From assembly GCF_003667545.1 (NCBI RefSeq), contig NZ_RCUV01000008.1:62001-126000 (forward strand): a stretch of 64,000 bases of DNA. The letters are read 5' to 3'. Source of the DNA: Mycetocola manganoxydans. Its GTDB lineage: Bacteria; Actinomycetota; Actinomycetes; Actinomycetales; Microbacteriaceae. This document shows, in pieces, positions 35,209 through 44,086 of this stretch. Positions within the stretch are counted from its first letter, which is position 1, and each line of letters starts with the position of its first letter. Under the pieces are notes generated by a model, which saw only the letters and a list, made by a program, of their open reading frames with translations, was not told the DNA's origin and did not search any database. A program made the translations under genes and the position numbers.

Positions 35209-35619
35209 TCAGGCTCCGAGGGAAGCCAAGAGGTCGTTGCAGGCAGTTTCGCAGCGGCGGCACGCTTCGGCGCAAACCCGGCAATGCTCGTGCATACCAG
35301 CGTGGTTTTCACATTCATCGGCGCACGCTTTGCAGGCCGCTGCGCAAGCCTCGAGGACGGCTTTGGTGATGTTGGCGTCATAACCGGTGTGGCGGGAAAG
35401 GACGTTGCCGGTAGTGACACAGATATCAGCACAATCCAGATTGGTGCGGATGCACTTGGTGAGCTCGGCAACCATGTCTTCGCTCAAACAAGCATCCGCG
35501 CAGGCGGTACAGGTCTGTGCGCACTCGAAACACGCAGCGATACACTCCGCCAGTTTCTGACGGTCGACGTCGCCGAGATCCTTCGGATAGGTTTCCAGCA
35601 TTGAAGTGATGTGAGTCAT
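35209..35619 (-). CDS. Four-helix bundle copper storage protein (Csp/DUF326-like)
   Basis: A protein of 136 residues with about 18 Cys spaced along helices, such as CIAACFECAQTCTACADAC, CAAACKACADEC and CRVCAEACRRCETAC. In Csp proteins such Cys line the inside of a four-helix bundle and store many Cu(I) ions. There is no signal peptide, so it belongs with the cytoplasmic Csp3 type. It lies 84 bases upstream of the DUF305 gene on the same strand and may be co-transcribed with it. Confidence 0.88.
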   Translation of the reverse strand: MTHITSMLETYPKDLGDVDRQKLAECIAACFECAQTCTACADACLSEDMVAELTKCIRTNLDCADICVTTGNVLSRHTGYDANITKAVLEACAAACKACADECENHAGMHEHCRVCAEACRRCETACNDLLASLGA

Positions 35620-35737
35620 CGTTCTGCTCCTAGTCCATAGATGAAAGGAGAGCCGGCAGGCTGCCAGCCCTCCTAAAACGTTAGCTTTCTCATCCGGACC
35701 CGGCTACCCGGTGCCTGGTCGACCTTAGGCTGGTATC

Positions 35738-37342
35738 GTGACGACTCCGACGCGCCCACCGCTTCCGCTATTCGCCGCCGTTCTCGTAGCGGCCGTCGCC
35801 GGTCCGGTTCTCGACGCTGGGTTCCCCGACCGGGGAATCTGGCCGCTGGCCTTCGTCGGCGTCGCTCTCATCCTGGTCGCCCTCATCGGCCGCAGTGCCG
35901 GCGGTGCCCTGCTCACCGGGTTCATCGCCGGGCTCTCCTTCTACCTGATCCACGTTTCGTGGACTGCTCTCTACCTCGGCCCGGTACCCTGGGTCGCCCT
36001 CTCCTTTCTGGAGTCCATCTTTTTCGCCGGCGGCGCCCTGCTCCTCACCCTCGCCTTCCGCTGGGTACCGCAGGTCTGGCCAACCCCACTCGGCCGCATC
36101 GGGCTGCTACCCGTCACCATCGCTGGGCTATGGACGGCACGGGAAGCACTCGTCAGCACCTGGCCGTACGGCGGATTCGCCTGGGGTCGTGTCGCCCTCA
36201 GCCAGTCCGAAAGCCCCTTCGCACCCCTCGTCGCCTGGGTCGGTATCAGCGGGCTGAGCTTCCTCGTCGTCTGGCTCGTCATCTTCATAATTCAGGTCCT
36301 CCTCGAGCCCGAATTCGCGGTGCCCTCAATCCGCCTGCTGGCACCCGCCGCAGCAGCTGCACTGCTCCTCGCGTTGCCCGCCTGGCCGGTGATCGAACGC
36401 GCAACATCGACGATCGCAGCCGTCCAGGGCAACGGCAAGGCCGGCTATTTCGACGAGCGCGAACCGGGCGACATTCTCGCAGCGCAAACCTCAGCAACCC
36501 TCCCACTCGTTGGAACCCCTGTCGACATGATCGTCTGGCCCGAGAACGGGTCAGACCTAGACCCGTTGGCGGTACCGCAGGCGGCATCCATCCTGGACTA
36601 TCTCGCCACCCAGACTGGCGCGCCCCTCCTGATCGGAACCATCCAGGAGCGGGACGGACGCTACTTCAACACCTCTTTGCTCTGGGAATCCGGTGAAGGC
36701 GCGACCGATTTCTATGACAAGAAGCACCCGGTGCCGTTCGGCGAATACGTGCCGGACCGGGACATCTGGGAACCGTTCGCCCCCGACCTCATCGGCATGA
36801 TCGATCGGGAGTACACGCCAGGCACTCGCGACAACGTTTTCGACGTCAACGGGGTCATCGTGGGGCTATCGATCTGCTTTGACATTGTCGACGACGCGCT
36901 CACTAGGGAGGCGGTCGACCAGGGAGCGCAGGTAATCATCGCCCAGACCAACAACGCCGACTTCGGCCGCACCGACGAAAACCAGCAACAACTCGCGATC
37001 GCTCGGTTGCGGGCTATCGAGTCCTCGCGGAGCGTCGTCAACGTCTCAACGGTGGGTACGAGCCAGATAATCGGACCGGACGGGGCAACGCTCACCGGTA
37101 TCCCCGCCTACACCCCCGGGTACATGGTTCAAGACGTCCCGCTAGTCGCCGGTAAAACGCCGGCCATGCTGATCGGCGGACAGGTGGAGGCGCTGGTCTC
37201 ATTTTTCGGTCTGGGATCACTCGCTGCCGCCCTGCTCCTGCGCCCGAAACGCCAGGAAAAGCTCCCCCTAAGTGACATCGGCAGCAGAAAGTCACCCAGC
37301 CTCACGGGCGCCGGTGCTCTGGCAGCAGCAGGACGCCGATGA
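35738..37342 (+). CDS. lnt: Apolipoprotein N-acyltransferase Lnt
   Basis: A membrane enzyme of 534 residues that N-acylates the lipoprotein Cys. N-terminal helices (about residues 10-210) are followed by a nitrilase domain with the catalytic triad Glu (IVWPENGSD), Lys (KKHPVPFGEYVP) and Cys (GLSICFDIV), and a final helix. GTG 35738 is 6 bases after TAGGCT, so the transcript is probably leaderless. Together with lgt at 14.9 kb, the island carries two of the three classical lipoprotein maturation enzymes; no signal peptidase II gene is seen. Confidence 0.92.
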   Translation: MTTPTRPPLPLFAAVLVAAVAGPVLDAGFPDRGIWPLAFVGVALILVALIGRSAGGALLTGFIAGLSFYLIHVSWTALYLGPVPWVALSFLESIFFAGGALLLTLAFRWVPQVWPTPLGRIGLLPVTIAGLWTAREALVSTWPYGGFAWGRVALSQSESPFAPLVAWVGISGLSFLVVWLVIFIIQVLLEPEFAVPSIRLLAPAAAAALLLALPAWPVIERATSTIAAVQGNGKAGYFDEREPGDILAAQTSATLPLVGTPVDMIVWPENGSDLDPLAVPQAASILDYLATQTGAPLLIGTIQERDGRYFNTSLLWESGEGATDFYDKKHPVPFGEYVPDRDIWEPFAPDLIGMIDREYTPGTRDNVFDVNGVIVGLSICFDIVDDALTREAVDQGAQVIIAQTNNADFGRTDENQQQLAIARLRAIESSRSVVNVSTVGTSQIIGPDGATLTGIPAYTPGYMVQDVPLVAGKTPAMLIGGQVEALVSFFGLGSLAAALLLRPKRQEKLPLSDIGSRKSPSLTGAGALAAAGRR

Positions 37343-37542
37343 GCTGATCGCCGCGTGGGGCCGAAGCAGCCAACCACGCAGCCACGACGGCCGAGGAGTC
37401 TCATCACCGAACGTTCGAAGGTGGCACCATCGAGACCGGGATCGACGACACGATTAAAGAAGTCCACGGCCACCAGAAACAGGTTCCGGAGTAGCCCTTG
37501 CTTTTCTGTGAGGCGCCGGTCTCACTAGCTTCCGGTGGGGAG

Positions 37543-37611
37543 CTAGCAGCAGGCGCAGCTTGCGTCGCAAGCTTCGTCGGCGCAAATAGTTGGGTCACAG
37601 CAGTCAGGCAT
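37543..37611 (-). CDS. 22-residue Cys-rich metallothionein-like peptide
   Basis: A very small ORF, 22 codons plus stop, with seven Cys at positions 4, 5, 10, 15, 19, 21 and 22 (starting MPDCCDPTIC, ending CACC) and four acidic residues. Its ATG overlaps the end of the CDF gene by 8 bases in another frame, so it can be translated by re-initiation. The Cys density and position as the last gene of a CmtR-CDF operon suggest soft-metal (Cd, Pb, Zn) binding, which is inference. The Cys-rich tail of CmtR nearby has a comparable spacing. Confidence 0.6.
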   Translation of the reverse strand: MPDCCDPTICADEACDASCACC

Positions 37612-38275
37612 TTGTGTTCACCTCCTCTTCTGTTTTGTAGTCAGAGACCAACTCGAAGGGAGATTCGACGTCTCCTTTCCACGCTTCGATGCCTTCGCGG
37701 ATAGCGAAAACGGCGATGACAAGCGCGGCAATAGCGTCGGCCCATTCCCATCCGAAGAGAGTGTTCAACAGGAGCCCGACCAGGACAGACCCGGAAAGGT
37801 AGATGCACAACACGAGTTGCTTCGAGTCCGCAATGACGCTGGCGGAGCCAAGTTCCTTGCCGGTGCGTCGTTCGAACCAGGCGAGGACCGGCATGAGGAT
37901 CAGGCTCGCTGTGGCAATGCCGATACCGAGCGGGCTGTGGTCCACGTCCTGGACGCCGGCTAGGGACAACGCCGAGTCAACGATGATGTATGCCGCCAGG
38001 GCGAAGAACGCGATGGCGATCGCTCGCACCGTTACTTTCTCCCAACGCTCCGGGTCTTTCCGGGTGAACTGCCACGCGACAGCAACCGCGGAGAGGACTT
38101 CGATGATGGAGTCGAGTCCGAAGCCGATCAGGGCAGCCGACGAAGCGAGAGCGCCTGCGGTGATAGCCAGAATTGCTTCGATGACGTTGTAGGTGATCGT
38201 GAAGGCGACGATCCACCGCACCCGACGGTTCAGCACATGCCGTCGCGCGGACGTGATCTCCATGGCGTCGGTCAT
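37604..38275 (-). CDS. Cation diffusion facilitator family heavy-metal efflux protein
   Basis: A metal/proton antiporter-type membrane protein of 223 residues, with the transmembrane part of the CDF family and no C-terminal cytoplasmic domain. Motifs: SSAALIGFGLDSIIEVLSA (first metal-site helix, with D and E) and ASVIADSKQLVLCIYLSG plus WADAIAALVIAVFAI (second site helices). Its start overlaps the cmtR stop by 4 bases. The regulator suggests Cd(II), Pb(II) or Zn(II) as substrate. Confidence 0.85.
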   Translation of the reverse strand: MTDAMEITSARRHVLNRRVRWIVAFTITYNVIEAILAITAGALASSAALIGFGLDSIIEVLSAVAVAWQFTRKDPERWEKVTVRAIAIAFFALAAYIIVDSALSLAGVQDVDHSPLGIGIATASLILMPVLAWFERRTGKELGSASVIADSKQLVLCIYLSGSVLVGLLLNTLFGWEWADAIAALVIAVFAIREGIEAWKGDVESPFELVSDYKTEEEVNTNA

Positions 38276-38625
38276 GCGTCGACCTCGCAGCAGCCGGCGA
38301 CTGTGCAGGACGGGTCAACGCAGGGTGCGCTCTCATTCACCGCAAGTGTGATGTTGATCAGTGAGGTTAGAGCCTGGGTGAGGTGTGGATCGGCGATCTC
38401 GTAGCGCGTCTGTCGTCCTTCCGGTTCGGCGACGACGATGCCACAGTCTCGCAAACACGTCAGGTGGTTCGACACGTTGGACCTAGTCAGCTCGAGGTCG
38501 CGGGAAAGCACAGCCGGGTAGCTCGGCGCTTCAAGCAGGGACATCAGGATCCGCGATCGGGTGGGGTCCGCCATGGCGCGGCCCAGCCGGTTCATCACGT
38601 CTAGTCGTGAGGCAATAGTCAGCAT
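38272..38625 (-). CDS. cmtR: CmtR-type ArsR-family metal-sensing repressor
   Basis: A winged-helix repressor of 117 residues. The recognition region (TRSNVSNHLTCLRDCGIVV) contains the C-x3-C pair known from mycobacterial CmtR (Cys57, Cys61), and the C-terminus carries further Cys (CVDPSCTVAGCCEVDA) matching the third ligand region. CmtR senses Cd(II) and Pb(II). The start codon lies inside its own presumed operator and 6 bases after a -10 box, so the mRNA is probably leaderless. Confidence 0.88.
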   Translation of the reverse strand: MLTIASRLDVMNRLGRAMADPTRSRILMSLLEAPSYPAVLSRDLELTRSNVSNHLTCLRDCGIVVAEPEGRQTRYEIADPHLTQALTSLINITLAVNESAPCVDPSCTVAGCCEVDA

Positions 38626-38636
38626 ACGGTGACTAT
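38615..38636 (-). promoter_or_regulatory. cmtR promoter and operator with leaderless start
   Basis: Perfect palindrome ATAGTCA-N8-TGACTAT (38615-38621 and 38630-38636). On the minus strand its upstream part includes TATAGT, a -10 box, which is followed by 6 bases and then the cmtR ATG. A repressor bound here would cover the -10 box, transcription start and start codon together. Confidence 0.65.
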
Positions 38637-38700
38637 ACAGCTTTCACTGACCTATCGTCGAACGGGACCGCACAACGTGCGCGTCTTCAACGTGGGTGAA

Positions 38701-39111
38701 TTAGTTCACTCGCATATCGGGGAACAGTCCTTCCGGGGGCGCTTCATACGGCAGGGGATCTCCGGGCGCGTTCTTATCCTCCGACTTAGCAAACGTTCCT
38801 TCGGGACTCATCAGGATGGGCATATGGTGATCCGCGTGCTCAATCCACCAGGTGCTTGCGCCGGTGGCTCCGTCGAGTCGTAGGTGTTCCCACGCGCGCC
38901 ACAATGCGTCGATGCGTGCGAGAGCTTCCGGGTGCTCCCACCAGCGGGCGGACCACCGAAAACTGGCGTTCCCGCCACCCACGCGGCGGGAGTACATGAA
39001 CCGCAGCCGCTCGCGCACGAACTCATCGGCCGAGCCATAGAACAGTTGGGGCTCGGAGGTGGGTTCCTCGGTCGAGTCATCCTCGTCGCGGAAATCGTCA
39101 AGGTCGCTCAC
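38701..39111 (-). CDS. DUF4913 domain protein of conjugative elements
   Basis: A protein of 136 residues with the DUF4913 pattern YSRRVGGGNASFRWSARWWE, HPEALARIDALWRAWEHLR and WWIEHADHHMPILM. Such proteins accompany actinobacterial conjugation genes; their role is unknown. Its start overlaps the coupling-protein stop by 4 bases, making it the last gene of the transfer operon. Confidence 0.8.
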   Translation of the reverse strand: MSDLDDFRDEDDSTEEPTSEPQLFYGSADEFVRERLRFMYSRRVGGGNASFRWSARWWEHPEALARIDALWRAWEHLRLDGATGASTWWIEHADHHMPILMSPEGTFAKSEDKNAPGDPLPYEAPPEGLFPDMRVN

Positions 39112-40901
39112 GGCTTGTCCTCCTTCATCGGTGCCGCAGCGATCCAGGCATCAGCGCCACCAGACACCATTGCCGCAGCTCGAGCGGAAGGGTCGTGGGC
39201 CTTGATCGAGGCACGCACAGCCTCGGCGTGCGGTCCTCGCATCCATGGGACTGTTTCAACCAACGTCGCGGGGGCTCCGGAGGCGAATACGACGGCGCGG
39301 CCGCGTGGCAATGCCCCGAGGTCGGCGATATCCAAGGTGCGTTCCCGCTGGACCTGATGCGACGTCGACCGGTTGCCCCGGCCGACGCTCGTTGACATGG
39401 TGTGCTTGTCGTAGTCGCCGACCATTTGGGACAGCTCGTTTAGAAACTCGGGTTCCTTCACGCCGCCGCCGTAGACGGCGATGTTGGAAGCGGACCAGAG
39501 TTTCCGCATCCCGTCGCGGCCCCACACCTGAACGCCCTGTGACCAGGATTGCAGAATCGTCATCAGGACGATTCCGCGGGAGCCGTAGTGAGAATACAGG
39601 TCGGGCAGGTCGTGCCAGCGACACACGTTCGCCGCTTCATCAAGAACGCCGAGCATCGGCACAGCGAGCCGGCCACCGGCCTGGGTGGTGGCGAGTTCTT
39701 CGGCGGCTTCGACGGTCGCCGCGGTGAGCGCGGTGACGAGGGGGCCTGCGGTGCCCTTTCCCTCTTTGGAGAGGCTGTAGAGAGTGTCGCTGCTGCGCGC
39801 GAATGCGTGCGGGTCGAACTGGGGCCGGTGATCGCCGGAGAGGTTGCCGCTTTGCGGGGTGACCCATTCCGCGATCGCTCGCACTTTCAGGCACGACGCC
39901 ATTTGCGCGGCGGTGCCGTACACGCTGTCACGGCGTCGAGATTCACCGTTCACCTGACCGTCAACGGCATCCGCCATTTGCTCGTACCCGTGCTCACGGA
40001 GAATGTCGACCGGGGTTTCATCGCCCGGTGTCGTCGTCCAGGTGAACGCCTTGGTGATCGGTAGATCGCCGAGGGCCGCGGCGAGCAGAAAACCAGCCAA
40101 GAGGTCTTGGCCGGCGTTGTCGAAATACGGATCGGCGCGGGAGTCCCCGGCGCGAGAGCCCGACGCGAAGTGCGCGGCGAGCTTCGCCGCCTTCACGTCG
40201 TCGGTGACGTAGCTGAGCGGGTTCCACCACCAGTTCGCCGGTTCGGCGGCGATTTTTTGCGGGTCGAATGCCCAGATGGTGCCCTTCTCTGCCCGGACGT
40301 CGCGGGTGGCGTCGAGCACGTCACGCTTGTTCGATGTGGTGAGGACCGCTCCCGGAGCCGAGAGAATCGCCGGAATTGCCCGGCTCGTTGACTTTCCGGT
40401 GCGCGGCCCCCAAATGTCGATGTGCATATCTTCCGGGGAGCCGTAGAGCTGCCGGCGACCGGCAACGGTGATTCCGATGGGAACTCCGAGCCAGTTCTCG
40501 ATGCCGAGGCGCTGCGCGGTGCGCTTGGCGCCGGTGGCGGACAGCGCGCGGAGGTCGCGGCCCTTCCCCATGTACGAGGCCGCGCCGTCGACGTTGATTC
40601 GACGTCGACGAGCTCGTGAGATTGCCACGCCGACAACTACCGCCAGAACGATGAGGATGCCGACAGCTGCGGCCATAATCCAGGTCCCGGATGCCGGCCA
40701 CACGACGGAGCCGCGGAGGACGCCGAAGAACAGCCCAAACGGGTCGGTCGTCAGGTCAGGGTTCACGCCGTCGATCTTGGATCCCCAAGACACAGCAAGC
40801 CAGGTCGTCGCGAGCGCGCCAGCGGCGAGGACGAGGGCGACAATCATCGCGATTGTCTGCCCGTCGAACATGCCCTGATTCCGCCTGTTGGATGCGCTCA
40901 C
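39108..40901 (-). CDS. Type IV coupling ATPase (TraD/TraG/VirD4-like)
   Basis: A protein of 597 residues. Two N-terminal helices (about residues 12-35 and 70-95) anchor it, followed by an ATPase with Walker A GPRTGKST, Walker B MLGVLDEAAN and YSLSKEGKGTAGPL. Coupling proteins bring the relaxase-DNA complex to the transfer channel. It overlaps the VirB4-like gene by 4 bases upstream (ATGA). Confidence 0.88.
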   Translation of the reverse strand: MSASNRRNQGMFDGQTIAMIVALVLAAGALATTWLAVSWGSKIDGVNPDLTTDPFGLFFGVLRGSVVWPASGTWIMAAAVGILIVLAVVVGVAISRARRRRINVDGAASYMGKGRDLRALSATGAKRTAQRLGIENWLGVPIGITVAGRRQLYGSPEDMHIDIWGPRTGKSTSRAIPAILSAPGAVLTTSNKRDVLDATRDVRAEKGTIWAFDPQKIAAEPANWWWNPLSYVTDDVKAAKLAAHFASGSRAGDSRADPYFDNAGQDLLAGFLLAAALGDLPITKAFTWTTTPGDETPVDILREHGYEQMADAVDGQVNGESRRRDSVYGTAAQMASCLKVRAIAEWVTPQSGNLSGDHRPQFDPHAFARSSDTLYSLSKEGKGTAGPLVTALTAATVEAAEELATTQAGGRLAVPMLGVLDEAANVCRWHDLPDLYSHYGSRGIVLMTILQSWSQGVQVWGRDGMRKLWSASNIAVYGGGVKEPEFLNELSQMVGDYDKHTMSTSVGRGNRSTSHQVQRERTLDIADLGALPRGRAVVFASGAPATLVETVPWMRGPHAEAVRASIKAHDPSARAAAMVSGGADAWIAAAPMKEDKP

Positions 40902-42574
40902 GCTGCACCCTCCTCTTCAATAGCCGCCCCGTCGACGTCGACCTCAAACTCATGGGCAACCTCACCGGCACTTTCGAGACCGATATACGGGTCGGACTCA
41001 TTCGGTTCAGGAAAGGACACCGCGGGGTGCCAGAGCTTGTTGGTGTCGTTGATAGCCCGTTCGGACTCGATCAGCTCGACCTTCACCGGGATCCCCGGAT
41101 GCCCACCCACTTTGATGAGGAATTTTCCGCGTCCGGGCGGTTCGGACTCGCGTCCTAGGCCGGTATCCCAGGTGCCGGGATCCTGCCATGAGGTGAGTAG
41201 TTCCTGTTCCGCGCGGGACAGTGGAACGGCGCTGGTGAGCATCGGCATTTCCGCGCCGGGGAGGCCGCCGGCAATCACCATGCCGGACCGTTCGACGAAC
41301 CCACGTGCTTTCATCCGGTCCGATTCGCTCGGCAACGCGAGAAGGTCACTCATCGTGTGCGAAATCATGGCGAGGCCAACGCCTCGCTGCCGGTTCAGGC
41401 GGGTCAGGGCGTCCACACGGTCGACCATGCCGCGCCCGGCCCGCAGCGCACGCCACAGCTCGTCGAGGACGACGAGGTAGTGCCGGCGAGGCTCCAGGCC
41501 GGCATCCGCGAGAGCGTTCGAGATGTTCACGGTTCCGAACCCTGCCGACCAGCACGCCAACAGGATTGCCGCCTGCAGGTCGGTGTCTGAGTCATCGATC
41601 GATGAAACGTCGTAGACCACGGGGCGGTCACGCATCATCGGCACATCGGTGGGATGCGCGAACGTTTCTCCCAGCCGGCCACCAGAGGTGAGGCTGATGA
41701 GTGAAGCTTCGAGGTTCTCGGTGATCGCCTTGTAGCGTTCATCGTTGCCACGGTCCAGTGCGACGGCGCGAACTTCGTCCGGTGCTTCTTGGATGACCCG
41801 GAGTAAGTCTCCGAGTACGGGGATCCCGTCGCCGCGTTCGTCGAGGACTTTCAGCGCGCGATCGATGATCGATTCTTCGCGGTCGGTTGGTGGCTCTTTG
41901 CGGAGGATCGTCAAGAGTGCCGACACCATCGTCTGTCGCCTGCCATGAGCATCGGCGAGAACCTGCTGGCGTTCCTTTTCTTTACCGGCTGCGCGCAGGC
42001 GTTCGGCCGCGGCCGTCGCTTCGCCGGGATCGAGGATGTTCAAATGCCCGCGGCCGCGGCCGAGGGTGATGACCTGCCCGCCGAGGGCGCGAATCATGTC
42101 CACGTAGTCAGGTTTCAGATCACCGAGAATCAGAGGCAGAGCGCCGAGCCCGGCGCCACCGGCCGCCATGCGGCGGACCAGGGTGGACTTGCCCAGGCCG
42201 GGTAAGCCGAGCACGAAAACTGAGGGGTTCGAAATCAGTCCCGCGTCCTGAAACCACGAAATGGGATCCGCGCAGACGGTCGCACCGGTAAAGAGCTGGA
42301 GGCCCAAGGGGACACCGATCATGGGTGTTCCGGTGCCTACTGAGAACGGGTGGAGACCGCACACCTGAACCGTTGTGCCGCGCCACTCGTCGGCCGGCTG
42401 GATCACGCTGGCTTCGCCACGAGCGCGACCGAGCCACCCTCGCGGCCCAGGCCGCCGTATCGAGGGCCGCTTCTGCTTCTCGGCCTGTTTCTCAGCCTTC
42501 GTCTTTTTCGGGGCCGGAAGCTCACGCGACTTGGTTTTCAGGGCGCGGCGGCTGGCCGCATCGAGGGCGGGCAT
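40898..42574 (-). CDS. VirB4/TraC-like conjugation ATPase
   Basis: A cytoplasmic ATPase of 558 residues with Walker A (FVLGLPGLGKSTLVRR), ILGDLKPDYVDMIRALGGQ, Walker B (LVVLDELWRALR) and the distal NRQRGVGLAMISHT. It energises assembly of the conjugation channel. A basic N-terminal stretch of about 45 residues is rich in Lys and Pro. It is tightly spaced with SCO6880 upstream (1-base overlap) and the coupling protein downstream. Confidence 0.85.
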   Translation of the reverse strand: MPALDAASRRALKTKSRELPAPKKTKAEKQAEKQKRPSIRRPGPRGWLGRARGEASVIQPADEWRGTTVQVCGLHPFSVGTGTPMIGVPLGLQLFTGATVCADPISWFQDAGLISNPSVFVLGLPGLGKSTLVRRMAAGGAGLGALPLILGDLKPDYVDMIRALGGQVITLGRGRGHLNILDPGEATAAAERLRAAGKEKERQQVLADAHGRRQTMVSALLTILRKEPPTDREESIIDRALKVLDERGDGIPVLGDLLRVIQEAPDEVRAVALDRGNDERYKAITENLEASLISLTSGGRLGETFAHPTDVPMMRDRPVVYDVSSIDDSDTDLQAAILLACWSAGFGTVNISNALADAGLEPRRHYLVVLDELWRALRAGRGMVDRVDALTRLNRQRGVGLAMISHTMSDLLALPSESDRMKARGFVERSGMVIAGGLPGAEMPMLTSAVPLSRAEQELLTSWQDPGTWDTGLGRESEPPGRGKFLIKVGGHPGIPVKVELIESERAINDTNKLWHPAVSFPEPNESDPYIGLESAGEVAHEFEVDVDGAAIEEEGAA

Positions 42575-44073
42575 TACAGCTGCTCCCTGACTTCGGATGG
42601 CACTCTCAGGTGCTTCGGCAAAACCAGGCCGAGCGGGAGTGCTGCGGCGAACGCTGAATCTTGCGACCCATGCACGACCCGCAAGCGGAGCCGAGCTGTG
42701 GCGGAGAGATTGTCGATCGCCGCACGGGCGTCCGCCTCCTGTGAGGCGTGCATCACCGTCGCGGTGACCAGCAGGCCAAAGTTCACCAGCCCAGCGCCGG
42801 ATGCCTCTTCTTGGGCGGTTGCCAGAGCCGCGCGAGTTGCGGTCATACTCCGTGCGGTCGGTTTGTCGGAGGACTGCAAATTGAAGGTTGATGCTCGAAC
42901 GTCCGCTTCAACGATCGCCGCGGCTTTAGCCGCGTCAATCGGCCGGTACAGCAGTGTGACGCGCTTTCTGGCGACGTCGCGGTGCGGGGCAAGAAGTCGA
43001 GCGAGAACGCTCGAGGGAACGTTGCCGCGAGGGGCACCGCTCATCATCCAGGTCACCGACAAAGCGGAGTCATGCCGGTAGGTGTCCCAGTTGGACTGGT
43101 GGGCCGTGGGGCCGACCTCTGGCCAGTACAGCTCCGGCGGTTCACCAGCGGCGTTCGCCGTGTCGATCAGCGGCGCGGCCGCGGGGTCATAAGCAACGCG
43201 GACGACCTCGCAAAGATCCTGAGCGCTCAACGGCCGTGTTGCCCCGGCACCGGTCGCTGCGAGGCCCTGGGTGAGCCCGGGGAGCCGGGATGCCAGCTCC
43301 CGGCCCATCTCGTCGGGCGTGCGCTTCTTGCCGCCAACGCGGGCGGCCGCGTTGAAGGTCAGAGCCACGTATGCCTTGATCGTCGCGGATCCAGCCGGGT
43401 ACTGGTCCACCAGGTCATTCAGGATGCGCTTCGCGAACTCGGGAGCGGATGGGTCGATTCGACTCGTCACCTCACGGCGGAGCCGGGTGCCCGTGTCGGG
43501 AGCCGTTTCGATCGTCACCGATGCGGCTTCGATCCCGGGCTCATCGCCCAAGCTTGCGAGCCACATGCCCCACTCAGCCACCCACACGTCGACCTGTTCC
43601 CGGTCGACGAGGGCGGCACCATCGGGTTCTGTGGCGATTACGACGGTGTAGTCCGAGGTTGACGGCACCTGCAGGAGTGCGAACGGACGGTTGTAGCTGT
43701 CCTTCCACTCGGTCAGCCGGGATCCGGCTGCAAGGCCCGGGAGCTGGGCTGTTCCCCATTCCGCCCGGCCGAGCGGGCCGGAACGGTAGATGTGAGTGCC
43801 CTTGCTTTTTGTCGTCATCCAGCCGGCCTTCGTTGCGGCACGCATGAGCAGGCTCTGACCGTGCTTGTTTTTGACGGCCACGGCGAGCAGGAACAAGCCG
43901 AACACAAAGGCTGTGACGGCCCCATTTAGAATGTTCGACGCCATCGTCACAATCACGCTGAAACCAGCGCCAACGAAGAGGACTGCGGTGCCGATCGAGC
44001 CCAGTCCCATGAGACCAGCGGTCTTGGGCTTGGTCCAGTTCCCGTAGCTCCGGAGAGCCTCTGTGGTTGTCAT
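42574..44073 (-). CDS. SCO6880 family conjugation protein
   Basis: A protein of 499 residues. Two N-terminal helices (GLMGLGSIGTAVLFVGAGFS and ILNGAVTAFVFGLFLLAVAV, a PrgI-like module) are followed by a soluble VirB4-N-like domain without Walker motifs; EWKDSYNRPFALLQVP and FNLQSS...TA are family landmarks. It pairs with the VirB4-like ATPase in actinobacterial transfer systems. ATG 44073 is preferred to the longer frame because it begins at MTTTEALRSYGNW and lies 13 bases from the upstream stop. Confidence 0.82.
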   Translation of the reverse strand: MTTTEALRSYGNWTKPKTAGLMGLGSIGTAVLFVGAGFSVIVTMASNILNGAVTAFVFGLFLLAVAVKNKHGQSLLMRAATKAGWMTTKSKGTHIYRSGPLGRAEWGTAQLPGLAAGSRLTEWKDSYNRPFALLQVPSTSDYTVVIATEPDGAALVDREQVDVWVAEWGMWLASLGDEPGIEAASVTIETAPDTGTRLRREVTSRIDPSAPEFAKRILNDLVDQYPAGSATIKAYVALTFNAAARVGGKKRTPDEMGRELASRLPGLTQGLAATGAGATRPLSAQDLCEVVRVAYDPAAAPLIDTANAAGEPPELYWPEVGPTAHQSNWDTYRHDSALSVTWMMSGAPRGNVPSSVLARLLAPHRDVARKRVTLLYRPIDAAKAAAIVEADVRASTFNLQSSDKPTARSMTATRAALATAQEEASGAGLVNFGLLVTATVMHASQEADARAAIDNLSATARLRLRVVHGSQDSAFAAALPLGLVLPKHLRVPSEVREQL

Positions 44074-44086
44074 GAAAGATCTCCGA

